Below are positions 1 through 12,578 of a DNA stretch of 64,000 bases, piece by piece. The stretch lies in assembly GCA_020086605.1 (NCBI GenBank), contig JACBWW010000039.1, positions 2,140,579 through 2,204,578 on the forward strand, read 5' to 3'. The stretch is from Lanius collurio (lineage: Eukaryota; Chordata; Aves; Passeriformes; Laniidae). Numbering within the stretch: position 1 is the first letter of the stretch; each line of letters opens with the position of its first letter. The translations under genes and the position numbers were made by a program. A model generated the notes under the pieces. It saw nothing but the letters and a program-made list of their open reading frames with translations, searched no databases and was not told where the DNA came from.

Positions 1-62
<62 letters not shown>

Positions 63-63
63 N

Positions 64-120
<57 letters not shown>
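1..120. repeat. (TAA)n trinucleotide microsatellite at window edge
   Basis: About 40 uninterrupted TAA units fill the first 120 bases, with one ambiguous base at 63 that replaces or inserts within a unit. The array runs off the left edge, so its full length is unknown. Its purity suggests a young, probably length-polymorphic locus. The single N probably marks an assembly or polishing uncertainty inside the repeat. Confidence 0.98.
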
Positions 121-2557
121 CTGTTTAATGTGTAGTCAGTATTTCCTCCTGATGCACAACTACTGATTCTAAAACAATGCCAAAGGAGCATGGTTGTCCT
201 CTGGATATAAACACTTATCTTCAAAATACAGAGGGAAATCTCTCTTAGACATGCAGTGCTTTAGAAAACTAAATTCTGCTCCCTGTAGTTACAGCTGAAC
301 CTTTCTAGTTTCTGTGTCAGTTCTGTCAACCCCTTGACCTTAATAACTGCTCTTGTGCACCTCAAAGTATGAGGAGACTGTGCTAACACTTTATTTGTTT
401 TCCAATATTAAAAATTTCCCAAAGTCTGTAAGTGAACAAAAGAATTGTTTACAGGCAGATTCTAAAGAGTTTAGTCTTTGTAAGCAGGATCCAAAGAACC
501 TTACAACATTTTATTTGCTCAACTGGTATATTTTGGGTTTGCCCAGGAAAATGCAGTGATAGATGGAGTAACACTGCCAGTAGTAGAAAGTGTGGGGGAC
601 TAGGACAGGAACAAACAAGATCCAGACTTGATACAAGGTATTTATAGTGAGTTAATTAATTTTTGTTGTCTTTAATTATAACATTTCTAGATTGCTTGTC
701 CAAAGAGCCAGAACTGAGTGATATTTGACCTGTTATTTTATATGCCTTGCACAATTGTGGTCTTTATTTGCCTTATTGCATGAGCAATCAAGGTTGCAAC
801 CTAGCTGTCATACAGTAATTGTGATAATTGTCAACATCTGTGTTTATCTGTAAAATTTTGGTGTAAAATATATCAAAGGGTATTTATATGAGCTCTAATC
901 AAAAGTTATAATTTATGCCACTTTTCTGTGAGGTGTATTTATTTCAAAGTCTTTGAATAATGTTCATGCCACGAGGAATTAGAAAGGTAATGGACATCAG
1001 TATTATTTAAACTGTTGTATTTTCCTCTGCTGTGTCTCAGTGGGAATGCTGAGTGCCACACAAGAGCTATAATTGAGAAATCCCTTGCTCTCTGTGACTC
1101 TGATTGCTATTATGATTGGAATAATTTGCATTTTTATGAAGATACTATTCTGTCTTCAGGCATCCATGACTGTGCTTGATGTTTTGAAGATCATTTGAAA
1201 AGACACATAGAAATTATTTGCTTTTAGTGGAATGGCTCTTTACTTGCAAGCAAAAATAAATTACTTGGTTCAAAGGAAATAAAGAAAGGCTCAGAAGTAT
1301 CCGAAGAAGGAGCTGTTGGTAAACAATTTCTCCAGAAAGTGATTCCTCCTCAAATGCCTGCAAAGACACTTTACTAAAACCTTCTCTTGCAGACACACCA
1401 AGACCCTTGCAGTCTTAGCAAGCAATAAAGTTCCTGGTAGGGTTAGAACCTTCCCTAGCAGTGGGTCACTTCAGGTCTCTGCTCTCCCTGAGAGTGCCTG
1501 ATAAGGAACTTGTGGATTTTTTCTCTTTGGAAGCCTGAGGCTTTGACCATGTGGCCTCCACCTGGTTCCCATACACCTGGTTTATATTCTGGCTTAATAA
1601 AAGCAATGAATTAGTGATACCACCCTGCAACTGCCATTCTCTGTTGTCAGCAAAACCCCCTTGTAAGAAAGCAGAGTGAAACCATACAGCTGAGGCTTTG
1701 GCATCCCTTTCACCCCACTAAATTCACAGTGAGCAATATTTTCCTCTGCACTTAGACTATGTTGAAAAGAGAATGATTAAACTTGAGAGAAGTTTTATCA
1801 TTGTCTGTGACTATGTGCTAAAATATGGCTCTCCATTACCCTGCAATCATATGTACCCATTCAGAGGAAATGCATGTGGCAGGGGAAATTACCCACCTCT
1901 GACTAATGGTAAACATTATTTATAGAATTTTTCAATTTCATAATGGAGAGAATTGCCCACCTTGGATCCTGCAGAGTAACAGAGTTAGAACAGCCAATGC
2001 AGACCAGCTGGCTCTCATCTGTTGTTTTTAAACCTAAAGATTCCCAGGTATTTCATGTGATCTGAGAGTTTTATGTATAACCATAATAATTTCTGTCGGG
2101 CCTTTCTCTTTCTTTTCACTGAGGAAAAAACTAAGACCTCACTCATGTAGAAAGAACTCTTCTAATACTGCCTCAGAGCTTTCTTAATGTAATATGGGTC
2201 CCAAGTGAATGGCTTAATATTGCTTTAACCAAGCTAACCTGTGAATTAAGTGTGTGGATTACAGAGAACCACTTTAACTGCAGTGTCCAAATGCAGGGTC
2301 CATTCTAAGCTTTGACTGCATCAGATTTACCCCCAAAACAAACTGCCTAGCTGTGAACTGGCAATATTGACTCCCTTTACCTCTCTCACAGAGGCGCCCC
2401 AAATCATGATTAATCAAAATTCATGTATGAATTTAAGGCACAAAGCACTCTTGGCACTAAAGGCTCTAAGACAACTAATTTCTGAGCAACTACAACCAAG
2501 CACATTGGTTCATCCATAGTGAAGTCTCCAGGCACATAATAGACTAAATGACATTTT
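121..2557. other. Unique non-coding sequence, no gene seen
   Basis: AT-rich single-copy-looking DNA. The open frames here are at most about 70 codons, overlap each other, and show no recognisable domain. Two AATAAA hexamers (near 1423 and 1594) have no upstream coding frame to go with them. I recognise no repeat family and no RNA gene. Confidence 0.6.
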
Positions 2558-2568
2558 CCCCCCCCCCC
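2558..2568. repeat. Poly-C tract (11 C)
   Basis: A run of eleven C (G on the other strand) in otherwise AT-rich sequence. Such runs are prone to sequencing and replication slippage. No function is implied. Confidence 0.9.
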
Positions 2569-4080
2569 ACTAATTTTATTACAGCATTGTTCTTCATGCC
2601 CTCTATAATTAAAATTCTGTCATCATCTCCATTATGAACCTCCATTTTTGCTGGTTTATAACCTTGTCAATAATTTACTCTGAAAGGGAGGCTGTGGTGT
2701 GGGATTTTGTCACAATCAGGAGTTCTTCTTGTACTGACTAAAAATAAACGCTAAGATTTTCAGAAGTGATTAATCAATTGCACCCTTCTGGTATAAACTG
2801 GTAAAATGGTTATGGATCTCCAAGGGTGAGCAGAAGANTGGCAAAGGAGGGGGGGCTGGCTAGGAGAGATGGAGCAGCACCTACAGAGAGTTTAATGTTA
2901 GGTCCAGTTGGTCACCTGCCTCTGGCTGCCCCTCCAAAAGGATCCTGAGCATTTCAGGCACTGATTTAAGCCCATGGCTCCTGCAGATGAGAAAGGCTCA
3001 GGCACATTTTTAGCAGAAACATAAAAATGCTGACATCTTTTTTCTTTCTTGACTGCTCCATACATTTTGCTGCTAATAGATGCTTCTCTTGAATTTCAGA
3101 CAGTAAAAATAATTACCACAATTTCTCTTTTGCCTCTCCCCCTTCCCTTCTGATGGCTTCTGAGTCTCTTTGAATGAAGGCTTGGCTGCATAACCAGACC
3201 TGCATAAATCACATCAGCCCCTGTGTCTGTGGCTGGAATGGCAGCACAGGCAGGTCTCCTACGCACAAGAGAGGATTAAGAACAGATTAAGCACATTGAT
3301 TCTGCCATTCCCCCAGCGTGTGCTTCATCTAACTGTTCCACTGTACACTTGGCACATTTGTGATTAAAGCCTTTGTAACAGATGAACATATTGTAAGCAG
3401 ATAGAAAGAAAGCAGCTATTAAAATTAGATTGAATTACTTCTCTTGCTTGCAAAAAATAACCAACAAACTACTGTCCAAACCATTTTTTTAATCTTGAAT
3501 TCTAGAAGCAATCAGAAGTATTTCTAAATATCTTGTCTTCCTGGACAAGGAATTTGAAGGAAAGACCTCTGTAAGAAGCTCAAAGAAGACAAAATGAGAA
3601 AGGGAAGTTATTCCTTCTGGGACTAAAAACTCAAATTTGGTGATCAAAGGCAAGTCTTTCAATGTGTTTATTCTGTAAGATTTTCAGTCTGAGGGAGTAT
3701 AGGGAGCGCAGTATCCCACAGGATGTTCCAAATCGTTCAGGATTAGCCCTCTGGGTCTAGAAGAGTGATTGTAGTTCCTATTATTGTAGGAAGATGGTCT
3801 AGAATGAAAAAATTTAAATTTTCTTTGTTGTCACTCCTACATTGAACAGACAACACTAATATTTTTCCTTGCATGTAGATCACCAGCTTGAAAATTTATC
3901 CTTGGGTAGTGAGCTGGCCTAAATTCCAGATCCTAACAATACTGTGGATAATGGTAAAACTAAATTTTCATTTTACAGTTTATCCTCCAATATAATCCTG
4001 CCATTATCAGCAGCATGCCTCTGTGGCATGAAGGGTAACTGCATTCTGGCTCCATTTATAAAACTCAGCGAGGTGAGTGA
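2569..4080. other. Unique non-coding sequence with one ambiguous base
   Basis: No gene or known repeat is recognised. Position 2838 is an N within a purine-rich stretch. The part at about 3180-3450 is balanced in composition and free of low-complexity runs, as ancestral non-coding DNA often is, but nothing specific can be assigned. Confidence 0.5.
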
Positions 4081-4310
4081 AGCAAGGACTTGCTCTCCTC
4101 TGTTCAGCCCTTGGGACCCTGCATCTGGTGCAGTGCCTGGGCTGGGGCTTCCCAGCCCCAGGAATTGGTGGCCACATGGGACGAGTCCCACAGGCTGCAG
4201 CAAGGGAGGTTCTTCTGCAACAGTGAAATGCATTTCCTGGAGAGGCTGTGCCATCCCATCCCATCCCCTCAGATGGCTCTGGGGCAGCAGCAGCAGCAGC
4301 AGCCTCTCTT
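4081..4310. other. GC-richer patch with CATCC and CAG short repeats
   Basis: A locally GC-rich stretch that ends in three CATCC units (about 4250-4268) and six CAG units (4285-4302). Several overlapping open frames of 77-140 codons cover it on both strands. That is expected where GC-rich sequence lowers stop-codon density. None shows a domain, and the CAG run reads as polyGln or polySer depending on frame. It is not dense enough in CpG to be a CpG island. Confidence 0.55.
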
Positions 4311-7300
4311 CATTTCACTGTGAGTCAAACCTCACCTTCCTTGTTTTCAGTGCTCAGACCAGATGACCACCAGAGATCATTTCCTACCCAAAACTGATGG
4401 GGAGTTTTTGTTCCCATTTTCACTGTCTGTCAACTAAAACTTATGGCCATTTAATTATTGCAATATTAAAGGAAAAAAAAGTCTTCATACTTTGGTCTAG
4501 GATCTTTTCCCAGTTATTTTTCTCCATTTTTTCCTACCCCAACTCTGCCTTCACAGTTTCTCTACAAAGTGTTGAAAACACAATGACAACTAATCCTCTA
4601 TTAATGGCAGAATAAATTCATAGACTTTTTCAGGAAAAGAATTACAGATTGTTTTCATATTTCTAGTTGTGTTATTGGCTTTCAAATTTAAGGTCATAGG
4701 ATTTTTATTTATTGAATGAGAGGTTGTTTGGGGATTTTTCTTTGAATATGTTGGTTTTTAGGGTTTTCTTCTGCCAAATGCTGTCTTCTGACATTAAAGG
4801 AAAGTACTAGAAATATTACATTTCCATCACTTCAATTGTTTAATACCTCTTCAACCTCACTGCCATTTCTTTTTGCTTCAAGTGCCAGTTATTAAATACA
4901 CTTGCAATAGGACTGTAAATTCTGTCTGTGGGAACCCTTTTCCAGACAAATATGCTATCCAGGTGCTACAGAAATTTATTGTTCAGCGAATTATTAAAAC
5001 CACATAGTTGCTTTATTACTTTGACACTCTCGTATTTGAAGTTGTTGATACCCAGAAAGAAAATTCAAAAGAGCTTTAAAATGGAGTTATGTGGTACAAA
5101 CTAAATCCTAAACCTGACCAGATGGGCTATTTGGGAGGTAACCATTTTAAATCCCATTTTCCCTGTTGTTTTAAGAGCTTAATGGGCTGGAGAAGATAGC
5201 TAAAGTGATTGACAGGTGTATCAACATCAGAGAATATATCCACATCCTCCTCTACTACATCAATCCTACAGAATTAGCAATGGTAATTCAGCTTTTAGTT
5301 GTGATTCCTAGAAGGCTATAGCAAAACACTTTAGTGAGTGCTGTGTATATGAAAAATAGAAGAAAATAAAATTATTGAGATTGCTATAAGCAATGGACAG
5401 TGTGTAGGCATTAGTTGCCTCCCAAGAAAAAGGAAAACAGCAGTGAATTTAAATGGCTACATTTAAATCTGATTTTTAGCCTTTTTCTTTAACAGATAAG
5501 GAAGTTCTAGTATTAAATAAAAATGAACCTTGTCTCTCCATCTGAACTGAGACTCAGAATAACAATAAAAAGCCCACGTGAATTCATTAGGAAGGAGGCT
5601 GAGTAAAATTTCCTGACAAAATAGACACTCTTCACCTTGTATCTTTCTAAAATATTCAATGAACCGTTGCAACTAAAAGTGTAGGCTTATCCCAAAATTT
5701 AGTTTTAATTGTTATCCTCCTCTTTTCACACACAGTAGTGCTCCTTTTTTATTGTCTCCTTACTGTGCTGTTCACACAAACAGGAACTAAAAAATGAAGA
5801 CACCCACTTTCTTGAGCTGTGCCAAATGATGCTCTTTCTTCCTGAAAAAAGCATTTAGACTGAAAAACATCTTGTTTTTCTTCACCTTAGCTCATAAAAC
5901 CTCTATGCACTTGGCTAAGATGACCTTTAGTGAAGTGACTAAAGCGAGGAGAGTGGTGAGGATGAGGAGGAAACAGCAGGAAATGTAGCTGAGGACTGCA
6001 GCTATGTGTGAAGCCCCCACATCCTTTCATATTTTATTCTATTTAAGAAATGCTCAGTCCCTCTATTAAAATTCTTATATGCACCACAGCACTAAAATGG
6101 TTGTGGTACTTTGAAGTTTGACTTAATTAATATGACTATAATTTGCTTCCAAGCAAATCCCAGCATTGACAGCTAAAGCTACCATAGAGAGCAATATCTA
6201 GAATATGCTTTGAGACACCTTTTTTTGTTACTCTTTTAATCCTTCTAAAAAGAATCTTCTGGTCAGCCCAAATTACAGGCTTCAGAAAGTAAAATTTCTT
6301 AACTTCTTGATGGCTAATCTTTTTCCTGAGCTTTTAAACCATAAGAAGGTTTTATTTATAAATTACCATATCTTGTATGTATGGTAAAAGCAGAAGAGCC
6401 TCACATGCCCTTATGTGGATTCTGCAGCACACCCAATCAATACAGCATTGTTTGCACCCTCTTTCTTACAAAATCTTACCTTACAGCTCTAAATTACACC
6501 ACCAGCACTTAAAAAACACTAAAGGAAGATTTCAAATGATGCTGATTAAGCTGAAAAGCTTGCTTGTTATATTGTTTTGATGATATTTCTTTTTCTTTAA
6601 GGAGTCCTGCGAGGCAGCACCTCCTGGGGAGCAGTGAGGATGCTGTGTCTGGAGAGCCATCAGAACACAGCACTGCAACGTGCTGAGGGCTGAGCTACCT
6701 CCACAGCACAGAAAAGGAGCTGTGACTCAGCCCTAGCTCTTTCCTTGCTACTTTTAGCTTAGGGGAAGAGTGTAAATTAGTTCCTCTTATTGTCCTTCCT
6801 GGAGCTGATTTTTGTCCCTTTTTGGTAAGCAGTCTGGGGTGGCAGTTTATTGCTGCCATAAACAAGAGCTTCCCAGCTGACAGAAAACACTCCTTCACTG
6901 AGCACAAAGTAAGCCCATTTCTAATGTAAGTTTCCATGAAAAGAAATTTTTTAAAATAACTCAAATTTAATTTCCCTAGTCGGTTTTACTAATAATGCCA
7001 TTTGATTGAGTAAATAGAAGCCTTCAAGTTTTTCATTGAAACAGAAGAAACTTTCCTTCCACAGCATGTATTTAATAACTGTTCTGCCCCCTTAAGATGT
7101 CATTTAGTGTCATTTACAGTCTGCTGCTCAAATCCCCTGGAAAGAGTAAAGCAGGGGTTGGATATTTACTTTTCACTGGTTTTAAATAAAGCCTTGTTTA
7201 ATCCCTGAGTGAAAGACTCGGCCTTCTCCTTGAGGAAAAGGAGCTGATAATAACTGTGAATGTGTAACTTCTGTGTCACTTAAAAAGATCTTCACTACTT

Positions 7301-10300
7301 GCCTTGGCACCTTCCCCATTCCTCTTGCTGTAGGTGTGTAACAGGTGTGGAAAAACATTTGCCAGTCAGCCAGACTGCCACGTGATTTGACTGCAAGCAA
7401 TCTAGACCAAAGGTATTTAATTTTTGTGGCAGCAGAGAGCAACCACCACAAATGAGCAGCCCTTTAATGTGTATCTGTTCTGAGCTAGGACTCACAGCCT
7501 GGGCAGATCAGATCAGTCAGTGGCCCAGATCGATTAAACACATTTCATCTGGAAGAGGTGTCACAGTGCCTCTCCTTCCCCAGCCCAGCAGAACAGTTGG
7601 CAACCTTTCAGGGACATAAAGAGATCTTTTGAAACCCATACTCCCACATAAACTCCCAGCATCTTTGATTTAAAGGAATCATGTCATAAAAGAGAATAAG
7701 GTACACATGGTTTCATAATATTTTCCCTCTGATTCCTTTTACTCCAAAACAATTCCATCTGCAAATACATTTTGATAACTAACACATTTTTGTATTACCT
7801 CAAGCAGAGGGGAACCAGCATTCTTTATGACCTTGGATTTGCTTTCTGGCACTTACTTTACTGAGGAAATGCTTATTAGAACTCCAGTCAACTCATCCCA
7901 CTCTTCTCCAGCCTAAAGTCATTAAACTTTAACACAGAGGCACATTTCCCAGAAACAGTATTATGACCAAATATCCAATTTAAATTTAAAATAGAAGAGC
8001 TGGATTCAAAAATTCATTTTAAAGAAACCTCAGCATGAAACGATAGCCAATAAGAAAAGTAATTTACTAAAATTAGCCAAGACCCTGTGTGCATTTGTGT
8101 TCAGTGGCTGATTTTACAAGTACCAAAATGCTCACAGAAAGGGAGCCATAGCTACAATGCAAAATAACCCTGTCCCATGGAGACTGAGTAAAAGCAGGAG
8201 GATTTATTTGTGTGTGTGGGCCCAAAATCATCATCTGGAAAGAGCTCCAGCTGGCTTCAAAGTGTTTCACATCCAAGCAGTGGAAGGCATGGATTATATT
8301 ATTTGCTTTTATAGAGCTGGGTCCTGGAGTGCTCTACAGAGTGGCTATAAAGAGTAAACTGATAGAGTTAAAAAAATTAATGTTAGTGAGAGGAAGAGAA
8401 TTAAGAACTGTCAATGGATATGTTTAGGAATGGGTTAGAGAGTCAATGAGGTGGAAAGGAAGAGGGAGGCCCCTTTCAGTTAACACAGGTCTAGAAGGAA
8501 TGAACAAACAGCACTGAGAGTTCTTATGTGGCAAAGCAGATAAACAGAAAATACAGAATAAAAGGGAGGATATAGAAGGAGGCAGACCCTGGGAGAAAGA
8601 GGAGAATCACCTCAGAGCATTTTGGAAAAAAAAAGGTTAGAACTGAGTAGGGTTTGGTATTTCTCTGAAGTTTTCTCTTAAAAGAACTGATCTTAAGAAG
8701 GACCTTCTTTAAACATACAGAAGCCACAACCTGATCTAATTTTGACTTCTTCTCATGTGTAATTTCCACTTAAACTCATGGAATTATATGCTTTAAAAGT
8801 ATCAACAATAGATCTGGAGCCTCTATGAAGCCACTAGAAATATTTTCAATTTATAAAACTGAGACTGCAATTATCTGTTGATTCGTTTCTCAAGGAAAAG
8901 TAAACAAAACATCTAAAAACTTTATTGATATTCAAGTAGAAATTAGAAAAAAAGGCAACAGCAAAGCAATCTCTTTTAAGTAATTCTTTCATTAAATTAT
9001 GTCCATTCTTGAAGCCTCCATTATCTGTCAATTCAGAGGATTTTTTTAAGCATTTCTATATGCAAATAACAGTGAGTAGAAACCCCAATGCCAGTATTAC
9101 TAAGCAAATGATTAAAGGCCAAGCTAAAAGCAAACTCTTCCCAAGTTTTCCTTTGTGTAGCTTTAGGTTTGAAGCCTTAGGAGGGAGGCTGGAGCCCGAG
9201 TGTCTGGAGGAATTCATGTGATGAGCAGTGGTGCTTCTGTCACCTCACAAACCTGCCAGCAAACTGTCAGGTCACTTCAGGGCTGGCATCAGCTTCCTCA
9301 CCTCAAAATAAAATATGGATCTTGATAAACTAGCCAGTTCCTCCCATCAGGGCAAATACAACCTTTAAACCCACATATTAACTGTGTGGCAACATGCTTT
9401 AGAATTTTCTTCTAAGCATTGTAATTAAAAAAGATTCAGCACATAACACGTTCAGCAAAGTACAACAGTAAAGGCACATCTGTATATTTGCATACTAAAG
9501 TGGTCTGAAAATACTGGTATAAAAGACAAAAGGTAGCTCTTGAATACATGACCCAGTCCTAGCTTCAATTATACGTTTCAGCCCAGGGTATTACAGTCTT
9601 GGTTTTAGCTTCATGTGTGTGACTGCCTAATTACAAAGCAATGCTTTTAAACAAATGCCCTCATTCTAGCATTCACAAAGGGCCATGTGAGGATTGCCAC
9701 TGTTAAATAGAATGGAACCGAGCTGGTGCAAAAGCTTCTTGGAATAAGATTCTTGCTCAAATTTTATTTTGTTTGCTTTTCTGTATCTGGAAGAAAAATA
9801 TGGTAAAATCCAGGTTGGCAATCTCAAATTGTCTTTTGAGGTATAGGTCATTAATTTAATGGTTAAAATATAATTCTTGACTGCAAGGAGCAGATGATGA
9901 TAATGTAGTTAGGCCTGTCAGTCTGTCACGTGGAATGTCTAACAAAAGGTTGCTTCAATATAAACAGGATGATACCACAAATTTGCACAATCAGATGTGT
10001 GCAGAACTGATAAAGTTCATAAGGTGTGTGTTAAATGATTTATTAGTTTAAAAGACTCAAAACAATTGTGTTACTCTGTCAGTATCTGGTAGCCCAAACC
10101 TCTGAATGCCAGGTTTTCATCTCACAACCTCTGCTCCAAGGAGCAGTTGTGCCTAATGCAATGTATTCTTGAGATGGACATCTAATTATCTAACCCAAGA
10201 GAGGATCTCAGCAGAGCTATGAATGCAAATCATCCTCTTTCCTGAGAACCTGGCAAAATAAAGCACATTGCAAATATTTAAATAAAGAGTTTGGGGGTTT

Positions 10301-12484
10301 TCTTTCCCATGTGTTTTATCTTTTCACTTTCATCTGTAAGGTATCCAGTTTTGACTGCAGCATATCAGGAGTTCCTTTATTATTCATGAATATCAGTGAG
10401 TTGAGAGTCTCTCTCGGGAGGGAGGGAGAGAATCAATAGCCTAACATTTGAAGTACATCTTTCACAGTGGAGATTACAGAGGATGACTCACAGCAGGTGA
10501 AGCTCATGGTTAATGTCTGGCAGCCCAGAGCAGTTTTTATTACCTGAGCTCTCAGGAGAGTGTGGGAGGGAGCATTATGCACCAGGACCACCTACAACAA
10601 GCACCCAGCCTTCAGACCATGATTTTTCCTTCATGAGAACTAAAACCTGGATGCCTCACGTGATGTCAGGGCTGTTCCAGTCCTGCTGAAAGAGGTTCAT
10701 GGCAAGCAGAAGTCTGAAAACTCTCCCAGGGATATCTGGATTGTTTCAGTTTACCTGTCTGTCTTTTCTGAAGCATCACTGGGCTTATTCTTTTGATTGT
10801 CACCCTAAATTGGCAGTCTTAAAGATCTATTTAAACATATTACTTGGAGATTTCAAGATAAAAAGCACGTGCCTACTTTAAGGCCTGTTAAAGTCAGCAT
10901 GAATCCTTCCAAGTAGTGTCAACAGACTTCAGATCAGAACCTAAAAATATTATTCCTACCTATTTTTCCTTTCTATTAAAGGGCTTTTTCAAGCAAAACA
11001 CTTTGCCTTGTGCTTAACTTTAAGTATATGTGTCTTTAAACTCTTGCAGCTTGAACTCATTGTGTTTGGTATGGCGTTTACTCCTTTCTGTTGCAGGATT
11101 TGGTGAACCACTGGGGCAGTGATTGCAGGAGATGGTTTGGAGTTTGGATGGTTTGCCTGGGTACAGGTGTGCATTTGTCCACACACCAACAGACCTACAG
11201 ATCAAACACTACGTTTGGAGCTTCTTATGAATTTTCTCAGTACCTGGATTATGAAAGTGTTGACTCTCGAGATTATTGGAAGAAAAGGGAGACAAAGTTC
11301 AAAAATCACTTTAAGAGATTTAACTATAAATGTCCATAGAGGAGTATATTATTTATCATTGAAAAGAAGTAAAAACAGGTTTCCTTTTAAATAAGAAGTT
11401 ACAATGAGTATTCTTTGCAGTAGAGCTTATTCTTAATAACTGAAAAGAAAATTACATTCTAAGAATTTAGCTCTTTTTTCCCCCTATGGCTGTGATCAGT
11501 GAAGCTGCTTTTTAAATAAGATATACTTAATAAAAGCTTCTTGTCAAGAATGAGCTGATGTTAATGGCATTGGTGTCATTGTTTTTCTGGATGATCAAAA
11601 CTTTCTGACAGATGAAAAATGTTTACAAGGTTTCAGTAGGAACTCAGGTATGGAGTTTTTCAAAGTCTAGACAGATTTTGATGCTGAACATATAATGAAA
11701 CAACAGGTGTGATTATGGGCTGTTCTTTAATGGCAGTTCAACTTTAAAAATGAACATTTAGATTTATTTAGTTAATCCAGTGTTTTAATATAGTATATAT
11801 TAGTGAAGACAAGTGAATATGAAGCTTCCACACTGAAAGTGGTACATGGTATTATTACATTGCCAATATCTCTGATTAAAATAGCAGATTATTTAGCAGT
11901 CAGTGGAAAAGAATTATATTCTTATCTCTGCATGGTAAATCTCCAACAAACAGGTAAATTAATGCAAGTATTTGTAATGTTTCCAGAAAAAATCAGAGGC
12001 AAAGCTCTCAACAGCTACCAGAAATACTTCCAGAATATACTTCTGTATACTCTAACAGGAATAGAACATTATCTTCCCAGTTTATATCCATAATTAAAAC
12101 ACATAAGCAAGATATATTGAACCAATTTTCCAAAAAATGTCAGTCATAGTTTGGTAAAAAATTGTTTTCTCATTTAAATAGATGTGCATGTAATACCAGA
12201 GGGGATTCTTTACACTGAGTGCCCATGAAATTGTCAAATGTTTTGAGTAACTTCTTTGAACATAAATCCTCTGTCACTGCTCTAACTGGCTACAGTTGTA
12301 CCTCAAGCTAAAAGCACTCTTGCCCACAAATGGACTGAATGAAAAATATATTAAAGGACATTATAAAATCCAACTTTTAATTTAGTTTCTTTGGATGACT
12401 CATGATAATTTGAAGTCTTTAAATCAAAAGTAGATAGTGTTCTAAAAGACATTATAGCTCAACAATTACGGGCACCAAGTAAGA
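4311..12484. other. Long non-coding stretch, no gene or repeat recognised
   Basis: About 8 kb of AT-rich sequence. Open frames are all under about 95 codons, lie on both strands, and have no recognisable product. I saw no tRNA cloverleaf, rRNA similarity or clear transposon terminus. Diverged repeats could be missed by eye. Confidence 0.55.
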
Positions 12485-12578
12485 ACTCCTGGGTGATGTT
12501 CTTTGGCCTGTGGGAGGCATGAAGTTGGAGTAGATGATGGTAATTGCTCCTTTAGCTGCCACATCTATGAATCTAAAG
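12485..12578 (+). mobile_element. Old CR1-type LINE 3' tail (degenerate)
   Basis: The segment resembles the 3' untranslated end of old sauropsid CR1 elements. It has a GTGATGTTCTTTGGCCTGTG-like block, then a GAAGTTGGAGTAGATGAT block corresponding to the usual gactagatgat motif, then a pyrimidine-rich part, ending in ATCTATGAATCT, which matches the short terminal direct repeat of CR1. Many mismatches suggest an ancient insertion. Only the last 90 bp or so are recognisable, as expected from 5' truncation. The match is from memory of the family, not from a search. Confidence 0.6.
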
